From Chalara sp. BL73 (taxonomy: Eukaryota; Ascomycota; Leotiomycetes; Helotiales): DNA of 64,000 bases. The notes beneath the pieces were generated by a model that was not told the DNA's origin, made no database searches, and saw only the letters and a list, made by a program, of their open reading frames with translations. Positions 34,975-47,117 of this stretch are shown piece after piece; position 1 is the stretch's first letter; every line of letters starts with the position of its first letter. The translations under genes and the position numbers were made by a program. Where the stretch lies: NCBI GenBank assembly GCA_918026815.1, contig CAKJVC010000092.1:868001-932000 (forward strand). Direction: 5' to 3'.

Positions 34975-35338
34975 AACTAAGCTATTTAGGGTATACTCAA
35001 TTTCGAATATTGTTCTTTTCAAGACCGACGAGTGGAATTGAGCTATCAAACAAGACAACTTGATCCCTATCAACTTCTCCCTAAGCTTTGAATTTGTAAA
35101 GACATAATAAACATTCTGGAATCCAATGTAAGAACCTTGACATGTATGACCGTGTCTGGCACTTAAGTATATAGGGGTTTTTTTGGACGAAATATCTAAG
35201 GTCGACCCAAAAGCTTTAACACTGCGTTTTCGGTCGATATCAGAATGCTGCTACTTGGTGGACTTTTGGGAAGACTCTGAAATCCAATATGTTTCATGAG
35301 AGGACTGCCTACCGGTACGTAGAGCATCCGTTTGCACT

Positions 35339-35521
35339 ATGTCCAACTGTCCTCGATCAAACTACCAGTTCGCTCGCGAAGATCAATTGAGAGAACGTCT
35401 GAAAGATTATGACAACGAAGCCGTCGAATACGTGAAACAGTCTAAACTTGCAGTCGCTGGAGCTTGGAACGATGAAGAAAGAAGAGTCAGGAATAGCTCT
35501 AATGCGACTCTGGAGCGATAG
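35339..35521 (+). other. Short open frame, possible gene fragment
   Basis: A 60-residue frame with a charged, helical segment (LRERLKDYDNEAVEYVKQ). This is vaguely like the helical region of fungal DUF6594 proteins, but the similarity is too weak to assign. It lies within the degenerate island directly before the HET-domain fragment. Confidence 0.25.
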
Positions 35522-35692
35522 AGCCTTGAATTAAAACTAAGATGGCTCCCACCCTATGGCAAATCATCTTCTATTGCGTAAGTTCTTCCATGGTAGAATC
35601 TTTATCAGCAGAATTTCGACAGTTGCTTCAGCCATCAGTATAATCATCTGCCGTGCGAATTCACATTCATAGGATGCGGTTCCAAAGATTAG

Positions 35693-36208
35693 CCAACAAA
35701 AATTGAAGACTTCACAGCCTGGATTGATGCAGTTTGCATTAATCAGGAAGATACCGTTAGACGTAGCAGCCAGGTAGGTTTGATGGGAAGAATCTATGAC
35801 AGAACAGCAGCTTCGTCTTCCTGGCTCGGGGAGCGCAAGACATCCAAGGGATATGAATGGGAGTACCCAAGATCATTCAAAAATGGCCACTTGCACCAAA
35901 TCGGTGAAGAACACGCACAGCGGATGCAGTTGCACTCGAAAGGGGTGTACCCTTGTAATTGGGCGATCCAAGAAATAGCTTTGCTTAATGGTAACTGCAA
36001 TTGCTCTGCATACCAAAGTCCTGGCCGCTTCAGGGATGGGCCGTGTCCCAAATGGTACATAGTTCATAAATCGGTATCCATATCTACCAGCACAACCCCG
36101 ACTCCGTCGAAACCACATCCAGCGATCGGGGAGAGGAATTTGTCTATCGGTAGGACAATTAATGTGCATCGCCATCATTCAGAACTACAACCGCATATTC
36201 GAATTTGA
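35693..36208 (+). pseudogene. HET (heterokaryon incompatibility) domain fragment
   Basis: From 35693 the frame reads WIDAVCINQEDTVRRSSQV, GLMGRIYDRTAASSSWLGER and later CNWAIQEIALLNGN. These are the core signatures of the HET domain (WIDAlCINQ, QV..M..IY, vWLG, W..QEI). An in-frame TAG at 35690-35692 and the lack of the upstream LSYVWG region show that the domain is truncated. The spacing after WLG is irregular, and the frame then ends at 36208. Intact HET proteins trigger cell death between incompatible fungal strains; this copy is a remnant and is not expected to work. The match is from memory of the family. Confidence 0.72.
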
Positions 36209-36280
36209 TCCCCTTCCTTCACGACGCCAATCCGTCCTCTGGTTCTGCAGAACCAAAAGCGCTCGGTGGGATAAAGAGGT

Positions 36281-36632
36281 ATGTCGTCTCCCACGCTCGT
36301 CAAAAACCCTACCGACGAACCTACCCCAGAGCTTATTATGTGGGTCCTTCCTACCGCAATGGCAGCTCGAACCCTCACCAACCCTCTTCGTGTTCGGGAT
36401 TCTATGCCTGGAACAGTACCGCCTGCTCAGCTATCGTAAATACCGCGCATACCTCGTAGCTGCTGGGCTTGTGGCGGGATCGGGCGTGTCCTGCTATCTC
36501 TACGCGCGCGGCACGGAAATCAACGTCGCGACGGCCATCATGCCGCTCGGCTTGACGGCTGCGCTGTTTGTCGGCACCATCATTGGTCTCTGGATGCCGG
36601 GAGCGGAGTGTCCCATACAGCTATTACCTTAG
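36281..36632 (+). pseudogene. Small two-segment membrane protein split between frames
   Basis: ATG 36281 opens a frame with ELIMWVLPTAMAARTLTNPL that stops at 36437-36439. An overlapping frame then gives YRKYRAYLVAAGLVAGSG and VATAIMPLGLTAALFVGTII, two good membrane segments, to a stop at 36632. The pieces look like one protein of about 115 aa separated by a one-base shift near 36430-36436. No family recognised. It could be a relic, a sequencing error or chance hydrophobic frames. Confidence 0.35.
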
Positions 36633-37370
36633 TCCAACATTGGGTGTATTGAAATTTTCCTTTATAACTTTAGTTATGTACGTCCCTTGATTTAGGGCAA
36701 CGCGCTTGGAACTTGGTTGAGGGTGCTGCGATGATAGACGATATTACGAAGGTGTGCAGAGTTGAAGGAGGTGGATGAATCATTGTTGAATTTTTCCTTA
36801 ATCGCCGAGTCGATTTTCAGAGGAAAGAGATAAATATATGTTGGTCATTTTTATAAAGATCCATTGCTTGTAGCTTCTGAAGTGACTACCAATATGTTTT
36901 CTACATACATCTAACAATCATGAGGTATAGGTCCATCACATAACAAAAAAAAAAGAAACCTCCAAGAAACTAAGAGGTTTCGGTTAACGTCTATTGATTT
37001 TTTTTCCCTTAAGCGCCAAACACGCAACTGCTTGATTTTTTTTCTCATTTCGGGGTATAATCATTCCGCCGACCACCCAAACATAAAAAAAAGAACGATT
37101 AGGGATATTCGGGCCATTCCCGTGATATGTACAAATGAAAAGGAAGCGTGTAATATAGTACAGGTATCTCCAGCTTCAGAGAGCATTTTCTGTGAGGGAT
37201 GAAGTGGTAGATAAGTCATTGTGTAATATAGGTTATAGGTAGAACACAACCCTAAAGCCTCCCCAGTAGCCTGTTGGACTGAAGAACTAGCTCATCTCGC
37301 CGTGATTTCCGTCAAATTGTGCACCTCGATGTGCATGTTTATCTTTGCGATTGTTGACTTCGAGCGTGCA
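36633..37370. other. Intergenic region, right edge of the island
   Basis: About 740 bp leading to the 3' end of the Ca2+-ATPase gene; AT-rich with short A/T homopolymers near 36940-37040. Nothing else recognised. Confidence 0.55.
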
Positions 37371-40300
37371 TCACGACTTTTCATCCCGAGTAGCGTGTGC
37401 AGGACTAGCCCCAGGTATTTGACTTGGTGGCATATTAAGGGAGTGTGGTTGCTCTGAAATTACCGGATCAGAGGATGATGTGCCGGGATGTATCTCAATG
37501 TCATCTCTCTTCTCCAACTCAGCTCGTCCCTCAACCCCACGAGAAAAGGTCATCGAGTCGCCATCCTCGCGTCTCTCAATGGGGGACCATCCACCACCGC
37601 CAATGCTGCCAGCCACAATACCAGTCATGGCGATTGAGGCAGCTAAAGCAGAGTTGGATCGGGATCGATTGCGATTGCTATGTGAACGCTTGCGCGAATC
37701 GGGTGAAGGTGGAATGGGCGTAGTGCTGTCCTCCTGGCCTTCCGGAGTTTGCGGTATATCCTCTCGAGAACGGGAGCCACTCCTTGAACGTGTGCGAATG
37801 GCATCACGGGTTTCTTGTATCTTGAACTTCAAGTTGTTGATACGACCACCCTTGAAGCGCTTTAAGAAGCTGAGTTCCTCTTTGACATCAGCAAGGGGCT
37901 TAGGATACTTGAACTGCTCTTCCTCATCGGAGATGAGCAGCTCTGGGCCTTTGTTGCGTCTTAGATAGTTCTTCACAAATGGTGGAACGGCCTTGGCGGC
38001 AACTTCATCTGGAATACAACGAATGAGCATTCCCATAGGGATGGATATTAGACCAAGGATGAGACAGATTGCCCAATGTACTCCGTTGAGGCGTCTGACG
38101 TCGAAGGCGACACCACCAACGTAAACAATCATGACCTGGCCACCAACCATGACACAGTTGATGCCCATGAAAAACCAATTCTTGTGTACGTTTTCGAAGA
38201 TGTTAAACTTATTATCAAGGCGACGGTTGCTATAAAGTGTCAGTTTAGGGCAAGGATTATTCAATATGGGATTAACTTACTTCCACTGGTTGAAAATTTG
38301 CATCCAAACGAACGTGTTAAAAACAATGGTCTTCAGTTGCTCCTCTTGTTTTGTTTCGAAGTGATCAGGGAAGATGATCGTTCGACCAGCAAAGTTGAGA
38401 ATAAGAGTAACCACCAATTGGTAAATAGCCTGCCCGATGATCATCTTCCACATGTTGGTAGTGATGAGTGGTGCAGATTTGGGGTCTGGCTTTCGCTTGA
38501 GAATACTTGGAGTTGGAGCGTCGGTTGCCAAGGCCAGAGCAGCCATAGTGTCCATAATCAGGTTGACCCAGAGGAGCTGGACTGCAGTGAGAACAGACTC
38601 CTCCTTGGAGCTTGCGACGGCAGAGATGAAAGTCAAGAGGACTGCAGTGATGTTGACGGTAAGCTGGAACTGGAGGAACTTCTTCACCGCGTCATTGACC
38701 GCACGTCCCCACATCATGGCTTTTACAATGGAATTGAAGTTGTCATCCATCAAAATGATGGCAGAAGCTTCCTTAGCTACCTCAGTACCAGCGATACCCA
38801 TAGAGAAACCAACATCAGCAGTCTTCAGAGCAGGAGCATCGTTGGTTCCATCACCAGTAACGGCAACAGTCTCACCGAGTTCTTTGAGACGCTTCACTAG
38901 AATTCGCTTGTCCTCTGGACTAGAACGGGCCAGTACCTGGAGACGCGGGATCATTTGATCCATCTTGGCTGGAGAGAGCTTGCGAAATGCTGGGCCTTCC
39001 ATAATAATACCTCCAGGAGTATAGATACCACATTCGGTAGCGATGGCTTTGGCTGTAATCAGATTGTCTCCAGTGACCATGCGCACTACTACGCCTGCAT
39101 TCTGGCAAGTCTTCACTGCCTCTGGAACACCATCTCGGAGGGGATCTTGAATGCCAACTATTCCGAGGAGAACCATCTTCTGGAAGATATCCTCGAAAAC
39201 AACATCGCCATCAACTGTTCGAGCGCCCTTCGCAGGCCACTTGTCAAAATCTCTGTAAACCATCGCAATTGTTCGGAGTGAGCGAGATGCATAGTTGTCA
39301 ATGAGACTCAGAACGGTTTCGCGGTTTTCTTCAGTCAATGCACTGCTTGAGACATTTTTGGTTGGATCATGAATCATCTGAGTACATTTATCGAGAAGAA
39401 TTTCAGAGGCCCCTTTGACGTAAAGCCTGTAGGTACCATTGCTCAATTGAACAACAGCTCCCATACACTTGCGAGCGGAATCGAATGGGTAAAGCTGGGC
39501 GATGTTGACGTTGGAACGTGCCTCAGAAACAGACCCTAAAGCCAATTGGTCTCGAGCGAATATCAACATTGCGGTTTCTGTCTTAGAACCGATGAAAGAC
39601 ATAACTCCATCAACCTCTCCTTCGAAAGCAGTTGAGTTAATCACAATCGATTGAGTCAAGAGTTCCTTCACCTCAGCACCAAGGGTGGAAACGACTTCAG
39701 TTGCAGAAACGTTCTCAACAACTTCAGCTGGCTTTTCACTTGTGTCTTCCTTGGTAGTCTCGACAGTGCCACCAAATCGTGAGCTAGTTCCTATGGTGCC
39801 TGCTACAACCAACATCTTATTTTGTGTGAGAGTACCGGTCTTATCCGAACAAATGGTTGTGGCATTTCCCATGACCTCGCAAGCTTTCAAGTGACGAACA
39901 AGATTGTTGTCCTTCAACATTCTCGTAGTTGCAAAAGCCAAGGCAAGAGTGACAGCGAGTGGAAGGCCTTCTGGAACTGCCACCACAATGATGGTGACCG
40001 TAACAATGAAAATGCTCAAGAAATTCTGCCCCTTCTCAGCGGGAGGAGCGGTGTTGCCTTTAAGCTGAGCCAAAAACTTGATGAATAAGACAATGAAGAG
40101 AATAAGACCTGCAGCGCCACCAAGCTTTGCAATGTATTCAGCAAGGGTATTCAACTTAGACTGAAGAGGAGTGACGTCTGGATCCTCACGGAGAGACATG
40201 AGGGTCTTTCCGTAACTTGAATTGACTCCAGTCGATGTGCAGAGGAAGGATCCCACACCCTCTGTGACTTGTGCTCCTGAGAGTATGAAGGGGTCGAGTT

Positions 40301-41630
40301 TCTTCAGATCCTCATGGTTCTCGATTGCTCTGTAAACTTCATCTGCTGGCCGCTTCTTGATCAGATCCGACTCTCCGGTAGTTTGAGATTCATCACATTT
40401 GACATTGTGGCCCTCAATGAAAATGCCGTCAACAGGAATCATATCTCCAGGTTCCAATTTGACCACATCTCCAACCAGAATATCGAAGACGGATATCTCC
40501 ATGGTTTTCCCAGATCGAATGACGTTGATGTTTCTATCTTCCTTTTTCTGATTGAGTTTGACAAACTGGCGCTCCTTTTGGTAGTCATTCAACGAGCCAA
40601 CAATAACCACAACTACAATAGCCACAATGATTGCTACTCCTTCTACCCATTCGATTTTGGGTTTCCCTGGCTCATGGTCCACTCCGAATGTCTGATAGAG
40701 GCCAACTCCCAGCGAGACAGCCGCGGCGATAGAAAGCAAGATCAACACTTTATCATTGTAAGTGATCCACATGAGTTCTAACAGGCTCTTGCCTTTCTTG
40801 ACTGGTAGTCTGTTGTCTCGGAATATTCGCTTTCGATCGAAAAAAGACTCTTCTCCGGATGAAGCCTTGTGTTTCGCATGAGCCACATCTTTGGTCTCCG
40901 ATTTCACAAGTGGCGTCTTCTCTTCGTTTTCTGGTAGTGATAGTGATAACCTTGCCGCAGCTGTCGCGTCCTCAAATGAGACTTTCCCATCCAGATCGGT
41001 TTCGTCAACACTCAATCCCGTCTTCCTATTGGTCCGAAGCCCCTTCTCCAAGCCTGCCACTCCTCCCAAAGCATAAAATGCAGGCAAACTCTTTGGGTTG
41101 ATCAATTTGTTTAATTGACCTACAGAGAACGCAAAGTTGCTGTTTTCAGGTTGGAAGTCTGCTTCGTGCCCAGGGTCTGGTGTTAATGCCTCCGGATCAT
41201 TCATTACATTATCGTTTCCATTAAGGCTCTTTAGAGCTGCTTTATTGTCACTCGCACCTGTACTCGTCACCGTCTCTCCACTATAACTGGTCTTTTGCAT
41301 ATCCTCCTCTGATGCATCTGAATTCTGCCTCGACCTCGCACCGGGCACAGAGAGGAAGTTGTGTGTTTTGTCGCCCCTTGTCGGTGAGGAAACGTTGTGC
41401 GGCGAGACGGGTCTGCTGTCTCGGCTGTCAAATGATGCCGAAGCTCTGACATGGTGTGGTTTTGTTGGGCTTGTAGAACCATCATGTGTCAAGGGGCTTG
41501 ATGGTTCCGTTTCGTGCGCTGTTGATGTGGTCGGCACGTTTGCCAGAGGAACCGCATCTTGCCCCATGTTATCTGGCGGGCTCGTAGTATTTACTGCAGA
41601 AGTATCAATGGTGATAGTAGGTCTAGCCAT
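37371..41630 (-). CDS. PMC1: P-type calcium-transporting ATPase, Pmc1/PMCA type
   Basis: Two exons on the minus strand: 41630-38281 and 38229-37371, giving 1402 aa. The junction rebuilds FNQWNNRRLDNKFN. P2B-ATPase hallmarks are all present: CDESQTTGESDLIKK in the actuator domain, PEGLPLAVTLALA in the ion path and the phosphorylated DKTGTLT near residue 598. KGASEILLDKC (nucleotide site), TGDGTNDAPALK and the C-terminal transmembrane region with LLWVNLIMDTMAALALATD follow. Such pumps load Ca2+ into the vacuole or out of the cell and are usually induced through calcineurin and Crz1. The disordered N-terminus of over 200 residues and the Ser/Arg-rich C-tail (RSRSGSRSRED) are likely regulatory, where PMCA pumps carry autoinhibitory segments. 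A TM-boundary intron near the 3' end is the only one. Confidence 0.95.
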
Positions 41631-42697
41631 GGTCTGAGTTAGCAGGGCTGATACCGGGACTTGGGTTTTATATATGTAGAGATAGCTTACGCCCGTTGCC
41701 TCCTTCCACCCGGGCTCGGTAATTCCTGGTCTTGGTTTTGGTCCGCCATGGTTGATAGTGAGGACGAGTATCTAGGCGCTTTAGGTCAAGTGCTGTATAG
41801 ACTTCGTCAGAGCACAGCCCGAGGCTCAGATGCTTGGCTAATATGTTACCTGCGAAGGTCAAACCTCTGCATCAGAAGAAGGCTATGTTGCAGATTGGTG
41901 AGGGAAATATCTAGACTATCGGAACATATAAGCCTGGGTTCTCCCACTATTCGGAAGCTCAAGAAGGAAACAAGAGTTTGTGGAGATCTGCCAAGTTGGG
42001 GATTGACACGAGATATTTTCTTCCCAAGAGTGGTGTTGTTGACAAGCTCACGGCATCATGCGGATGGATGGTACCTGTGGTTGTTGACAATAACCCTCCC
42101 TGGCAGAAAGGTACGGGATCGCGACCAAAGGCTTGGAGTAGTTCTCACCTGCTTGCTGCACGAACGTTTGCACTGATGCACAGAATGGTGCTGAAGGTTT
42201 TGCTTAGAGCTGTAAGAGGGAGAAGCCGGAGTGCATCGACGAGGTACTCGATGACGAGACAGATAGTCCAGTTACTGTTCTGTTCTGCTCAGTGGACTCC
42301 CAACCTTGGTCGTGAGTTGATCTGGCCTTGGAACAATCCGTCACACACGCCTAGGTCAATGGCTGTGTTGATGCTATTGCATTAGCACAGTTGGTGGAGA
42401 TGGATGGATGAAGCTGTGGTTGCATAGATGGGACAACAATGACAACAAGTAAGAGAGGTGTAAAGGTTGCCCATCGGTCAGTCAGGTTCACTCAGTTTGT
42501 CCCCGGGGCGGCTTCGTCAAAAATCAAGGTGGATCTTGCAGGGGTGGCGGACAGGGTTGAATGGCAGCGAACGATACAGTAATTCTTGCACAGCCTCCAC
42601 GCCCAGCCTAACCAACGGAGCACAAACTCGATTCATTTTAATTGATTCAATCATTATCTGCCTATGGATTACGATTGTACCCGCCGATGGGTTATTC

Positions 42698-42724
42698 TGT
42701 TTTGTTTTGTTTTGTTTTGTTTTG
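42698..42724. repeat. (TTTTG)n microsatellite
   Basis: About five tandem TTTTG units upstream of PMC1. Confidence 0.9.
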
Positions 42725-42855
42725 TCCAATGTTTTACATCATTTTCATTTAGGTTTGTGTTGAAAAAAAAAAGGATACGTGGAGTGATTGTTTGGATATT
42801 TCCCTTTTCAATCCCCATTATTCGCATTCCAGCGGTTGTTGTTGTGATTATTTTT

Positions 42856-42905
42856 ATCATTATTATTATTATTTTTATTACTATTACTATTACTGATTGA
42901 TTGAT
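42856..42905. repeat. (ATT/ACT)n low-complexity tract
   Basis: Runs of ATT and ACT triplets followed by three TGAT units, in the interval upstream of PMC1. Confidence 0.85.
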
Positions 42906-45900
42906 TACTACAACCTCCGCCCCACTTACGACGGTAAATTAAACCCTCAGAACGGTAATCGTACAGTATCATACATAGGGCACTCTCACTCTCCAGCACT
43001 GTAAGTCTACAGCGTGCATGTATGTATGACTGTATGAGTTTTTTTTCTTTGGTGCTTTCCCCGCGAGCAACAGCCGGATCCACTTTCCTAGCAAGCATAA
43101 TTTAGTTCCCGAACCCAGACCAGGCCAGGGGAGGGAGAGGGGAGAGAGATTTTGTGCCCCCCTTTGCCTCAATTTTCAGGATTTTCACCCAGATTCCAAG
43201 ACCTCATGTCCGAAAGGTGTCGTCGCCTTTTTGCCCTATTGTGGATATGTGTGTTTTTATCCCTCATTTCTGTATCTATGGTCAGTTTCAAGTTTCATCG
43301 CCAAATGTTTCATGCCTCCTCGGCTCAACACCTCACTTCACCTCGACTCACCTTATCAAGAATCGTTATCATCATCCGCGTGATTATTATCCATCATTAC
43401 TCTATCATCAACGTTTGATCGTTCATCTCGTGGTTTTCTGGTTTTTCCCATCGGGCTTTTAAACTTCCCAATAATCCTTCTGATGCAACACATAAGCTCT
43501 CGCTACCTTTCCCCATTACCCGTTCCCGCTACGGGACAGCACAGCATTGATTGATGAATAAATGGGGGCAGCAATCTTACCCGAATAAAACTGCATTCCA
43601 CTCCGTCATGTCTGCTAGGGACACTGCCAATTGCCAATTGATGTACAATGAGGCAAGTCGACAAACTCCTGAAAACCCTTGGTCTCTTGGCTAGATGGAA
43701 TCTAGCGTTTAGCCAATTACCATTTGCCAACCAAGAATGAGGCATAGATCGCAACAGCAGGTTCTTGAATCGTGGCACCTGGAATCTCTTGCTTTTGCGC
43801 ATCTCGTGGCGCGTTATGACGACCATGATATATCGGACTACTTTTATCACACGCCATTAAAATGTTGAAGGCAGACATCAAAATTCTTGACATCACCAGA
43901 TCAAGATTTGGGACTCAATGGTCATCCAAAATCAAGAGAAGAGCAATGCGAAAAGAGCTATTCCCCTCAATCTGCAAAAGGTCGAGCCCAAGGTCGTTGG
44001 ATCGTTTTCCTGGTGTCCCACCGCAGGAGATGGGTGATATCAATGATCCTATCATATTGAAATGATCCGTTTTACAACATCTGCACTACAGCAGCCAAGC
44101 ATGCCTAACCCAAATCCTGAGACTGCACGTTGTTGAGTCTAGATTATTAAGTTCGAGCTAGTGAGCTATACAATACTGAAGACTCTTGGAAAGGATGCAT
44201 CTTGATATTTGCGCAAATTTACTGCCCGCGCGACCTGCCCTTCCAGAATATTTAGTTTTATGTTTGCGATCCAGATCTGATCAACACGATAACCCACCGT
44301 ATTGGAGATGCCCGATCGGGCGCTAGTCCCGGAGGCAGTGCAATGACCTTGGCATCTTGGCTTCCTCCCCGATGTTTTCCGCCAAGTACTTCCTCCCCCG
44401 CCACTTACATCGTACTGAAGCGAAATCAAAAAAATTTCGCTTTGACGATAATTCCACGTTAGGTAAATCGCAAGTTTGATTTGACATCTGACGCTCGCCG
44501 CACGCTAGTCGCTCCCATTATTTCGTCAGTATTTGACGCCAAGCCCGCTTTCGAAAGGGATTCCCAATAGACGATTTCCCTCACAAAGGCGAAAAGGGGC
44601 GGAGTTGCCCCAGATTGCCCTCATCAAGCACGCGCTAACGGCGAGGTACATCACCGCGATTCGTAACCGTAATCGTAACCTCAGAATTCAGACCAGTCGT
44701 TTGCCTCACCTACAAAGAAACGTCGATTTGAGTTACCCCATCCCGCTGATTGTTGAGGGAGGCTGTGCTTCGGCAGTTCGTGGGTAGAGACATATACGGG
44801 CTTCAGATTCTGAGGCAGTCTCAGAACTTACCATACTCCCACGAATATTTCTAGGGACGTTTTGAGGATGCCGCCGTCGTGGGTTGCTGAATTGATCAGC
44901 TTCATCCATGTGCATATGGCAGGGCTTTGGTATGTCCTCATTACGGACAGAAGCATCAGTAGTTGTGGCGAATCTCAGCTTCCAAATATCTCTCACATCA
45001 GCAAAGGCAGATTTGGAGAAATAATGACCTGCTGCGCATCGAGATGATGAATCAAGAGGAACATATGATATTTTTCAGCTACTAACCTAAGTACTGACGC
45101 GTTTTTTCTTTTCATCTTCTAGCCTGCTTGTGCTTGAAGGCGTAACACAGTCTGAATCAGCATCAAGACACCTCATCGCCATGAGCCACGGCGACTTGCG
45201 TGTTGTAACAAATTCCAAATTCCATACAATGCTCAACCATCTGGCAGAAGGCTTCGCGGCCTCTGTTCGAGCCGTCGGCTCTATTCGTATAGTTCAGGCT
45301 ATGTCCAACTCCAAACACAGCCTACAACCATCCAAGCCTCAAGAAATCAGGGGAAGCGCACAATCTACCACGTAGAAACCAAGCTCTGTTTGTAAAATAT
45401 TGTCGCGGCTAACAAGAGCGCCATGTATGAATCCTCAACCCGAACATCAACTCCATGATATCGCAGCATGAACTACAAACAAACATGAAAACCTCCACGT
45501 TTCTGCAAAATAAGACCTCCTCATAGAAGAACGGAGCTCATGTACTCTCCAACAGTAGTACCAACAGCATAATTCCCTTTTAGATAGATTAGAATACAGC
45601 AACGTAAATAAATACATTGCGAAAGGAAAGCAAGCTCCAACCTTCCAACAAATACACCTCCCCTCCGTAACTTCTCCTCGTAACCTTTAACTCCCTTATA
45701 TTCACGACCTCCACTCCATCCTATTTCCACAGAAACAAGAACCATATTCCCTACCCCTATCTCTATTCTCCGAATCTTGCATACATGCTATTGCTTATAG
45801 CACAAGCCAGAGCAACCACAATCACATCATACATCCTTTATCTGCCACCAAACCATTCCAAAGCACCATACCAAGAACCCTTAACCGGATTCACCAAATC

Positions 45901-46515
45901 CCAGAAACATGAAAAATAAAGAAAGAGAAAACCCAGTCTCGCTCATCTCATCCAGCACATCCAACCTCGAAAGCCCGCCTCCCCTCCCAAACACACAATC
46001 CCAACGCCAGCGTATCAAGCACCAAAAAGCACATACATCCCCTCCCTGCCTCCCATTACAGGCCTCTCCCCCTCCTCCTCCTCTACATTGCCCAAGGACC
46101 TCTCCACAAGAGCCCAACCAACGCAAAACATACGCCCCATGTATATGACCCCCCCTCCCCCCTAAAACCCCAACACGCTGCGGGCCATCGCTTGTGCACC
46201 GCTCCCTCAATATCATGCTTGACGCCGATTTTCGAGGAAGGGAGATCTTCGTATGGAAGGGGGCAGAGGGCAGAGTTGAGATATGAAGAGGGGAGCAGAA
46301 AGCGCCCGGTGGTCGGGAAATAAGTGGTGGTTTCTGATGGGGCGTGCGGGCGGCGGGAGGTCTGTTTATGTGTGGTATTTAGGTATCGTGGAGGAAGGCT
46401 TGTTTTCTACCTGCGGATCAGAGGGATGGAGGAGGATCTTGCCCTGATGCATGTATTGTGGGGTTTGGATTGATTTGATTTGGGTCTGCAGGTTCAGAGG
46501 AGAGGAAGATGAAGG

Positions 46516-46553
<38 letters not shown>
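46516..46553. repeat. (CA)n(GA)n compound microsatellite
   Basis: About 17 bp of CA repeats running directly into about 21 bp of GA repeats. Non-coding. Confidence 0.92.
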
Positions 46554-47117
46554 CTTGTGTTGGTATATACGGTTGCTACTTTACCACGTAGGGATGTATT
46601 GAGCTAGCCATATTGCATATTATTCAAGATTATCATGGATGATCTTGGATACTATGATAATGAATACCTATGCATGTGCAAGAAAATATCCTCGAGGCAT
46701 GATACGTACAGGAGTGGAAGTCACGCTAGAGCATAGCAAGTCTGTATCATAAAAGCAAAATGTCATTAATTTCGTAGCTGCAAAATACGGCTGAAGCTAC
46801 GCGGTCAAACGTTGTCATGCCCTCTTAGTCTATGCTCAAGACCAGCAAGATATATACGCTAAACATAAACAAGCCTAAAACAGACATATGGACAATAACG
46901 GAAAGTACAGATGTGCAAAATGGTCTAGACTATGCCTATGCTGCCTTTTTGTTATTATCTTTCGTGCGGTAGGAAAAGCGACGCCTATAACACCGTAGTT
47001 GGAATCTTTCTTTGTGCCGTAACGCCAGATGAAAGTGGTAGAAGACGTATATAATGCCAGTTGTTATGCTCGCTGCACGGATGCGAAATGAAGAAGGGTT
47101 ACTTGAACACCAAAATT

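Larger units (their letters stand above)
41631..47117. other. 5.5-kb gene-free interval
   Basis: Between the PMC1 start and the Sir2-type stop codon I find no family-like open frame on either strand. The longest frames (about 170 aa near 41661-42176) have no recognisable pattern. The interval holds several microsatellites (listed separately), A/T- and C-rich tracts and a GAGGCTG heptamer on the minus strand at 42597-42591. It must include the PMC1 promoter and leader. A long non-coding RNA or an extended leader with introns is possible but cannot be shown. Confidence 0.55.

Noticed and set aside
38076..38900. 274-residue plus-strand frame opposite PMC1
   Set aside because: Shadow frame of the conserved ATPase on the minus strand.
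30321..41630. Idea of a secondary-metabolite or defence gene cluster around the hydrolase and HET fragment
   Set aside because: No core biosynthetic enzyme, cytochrome P450 or methyltransferase is present, the HET copy is truncated, and flanking genes are housekeeping.
41661..42176. 171-residue plus-strand frame upstream of PMC1
   Set aside because: No domain, odd composition (Arg/Trp/Leu-rich), no splice partners; probably chance in promoter DNA.
45130..45375. 81-residue frame in the gene-free interval
   Set aside because: No family resemblance and no neighbouring exon that extends it.
45881..46216. Gly-rich 111-residue minus-strand frame
   Set aside because: Composition comes from a C-rich low-complexity tract on the other strand.
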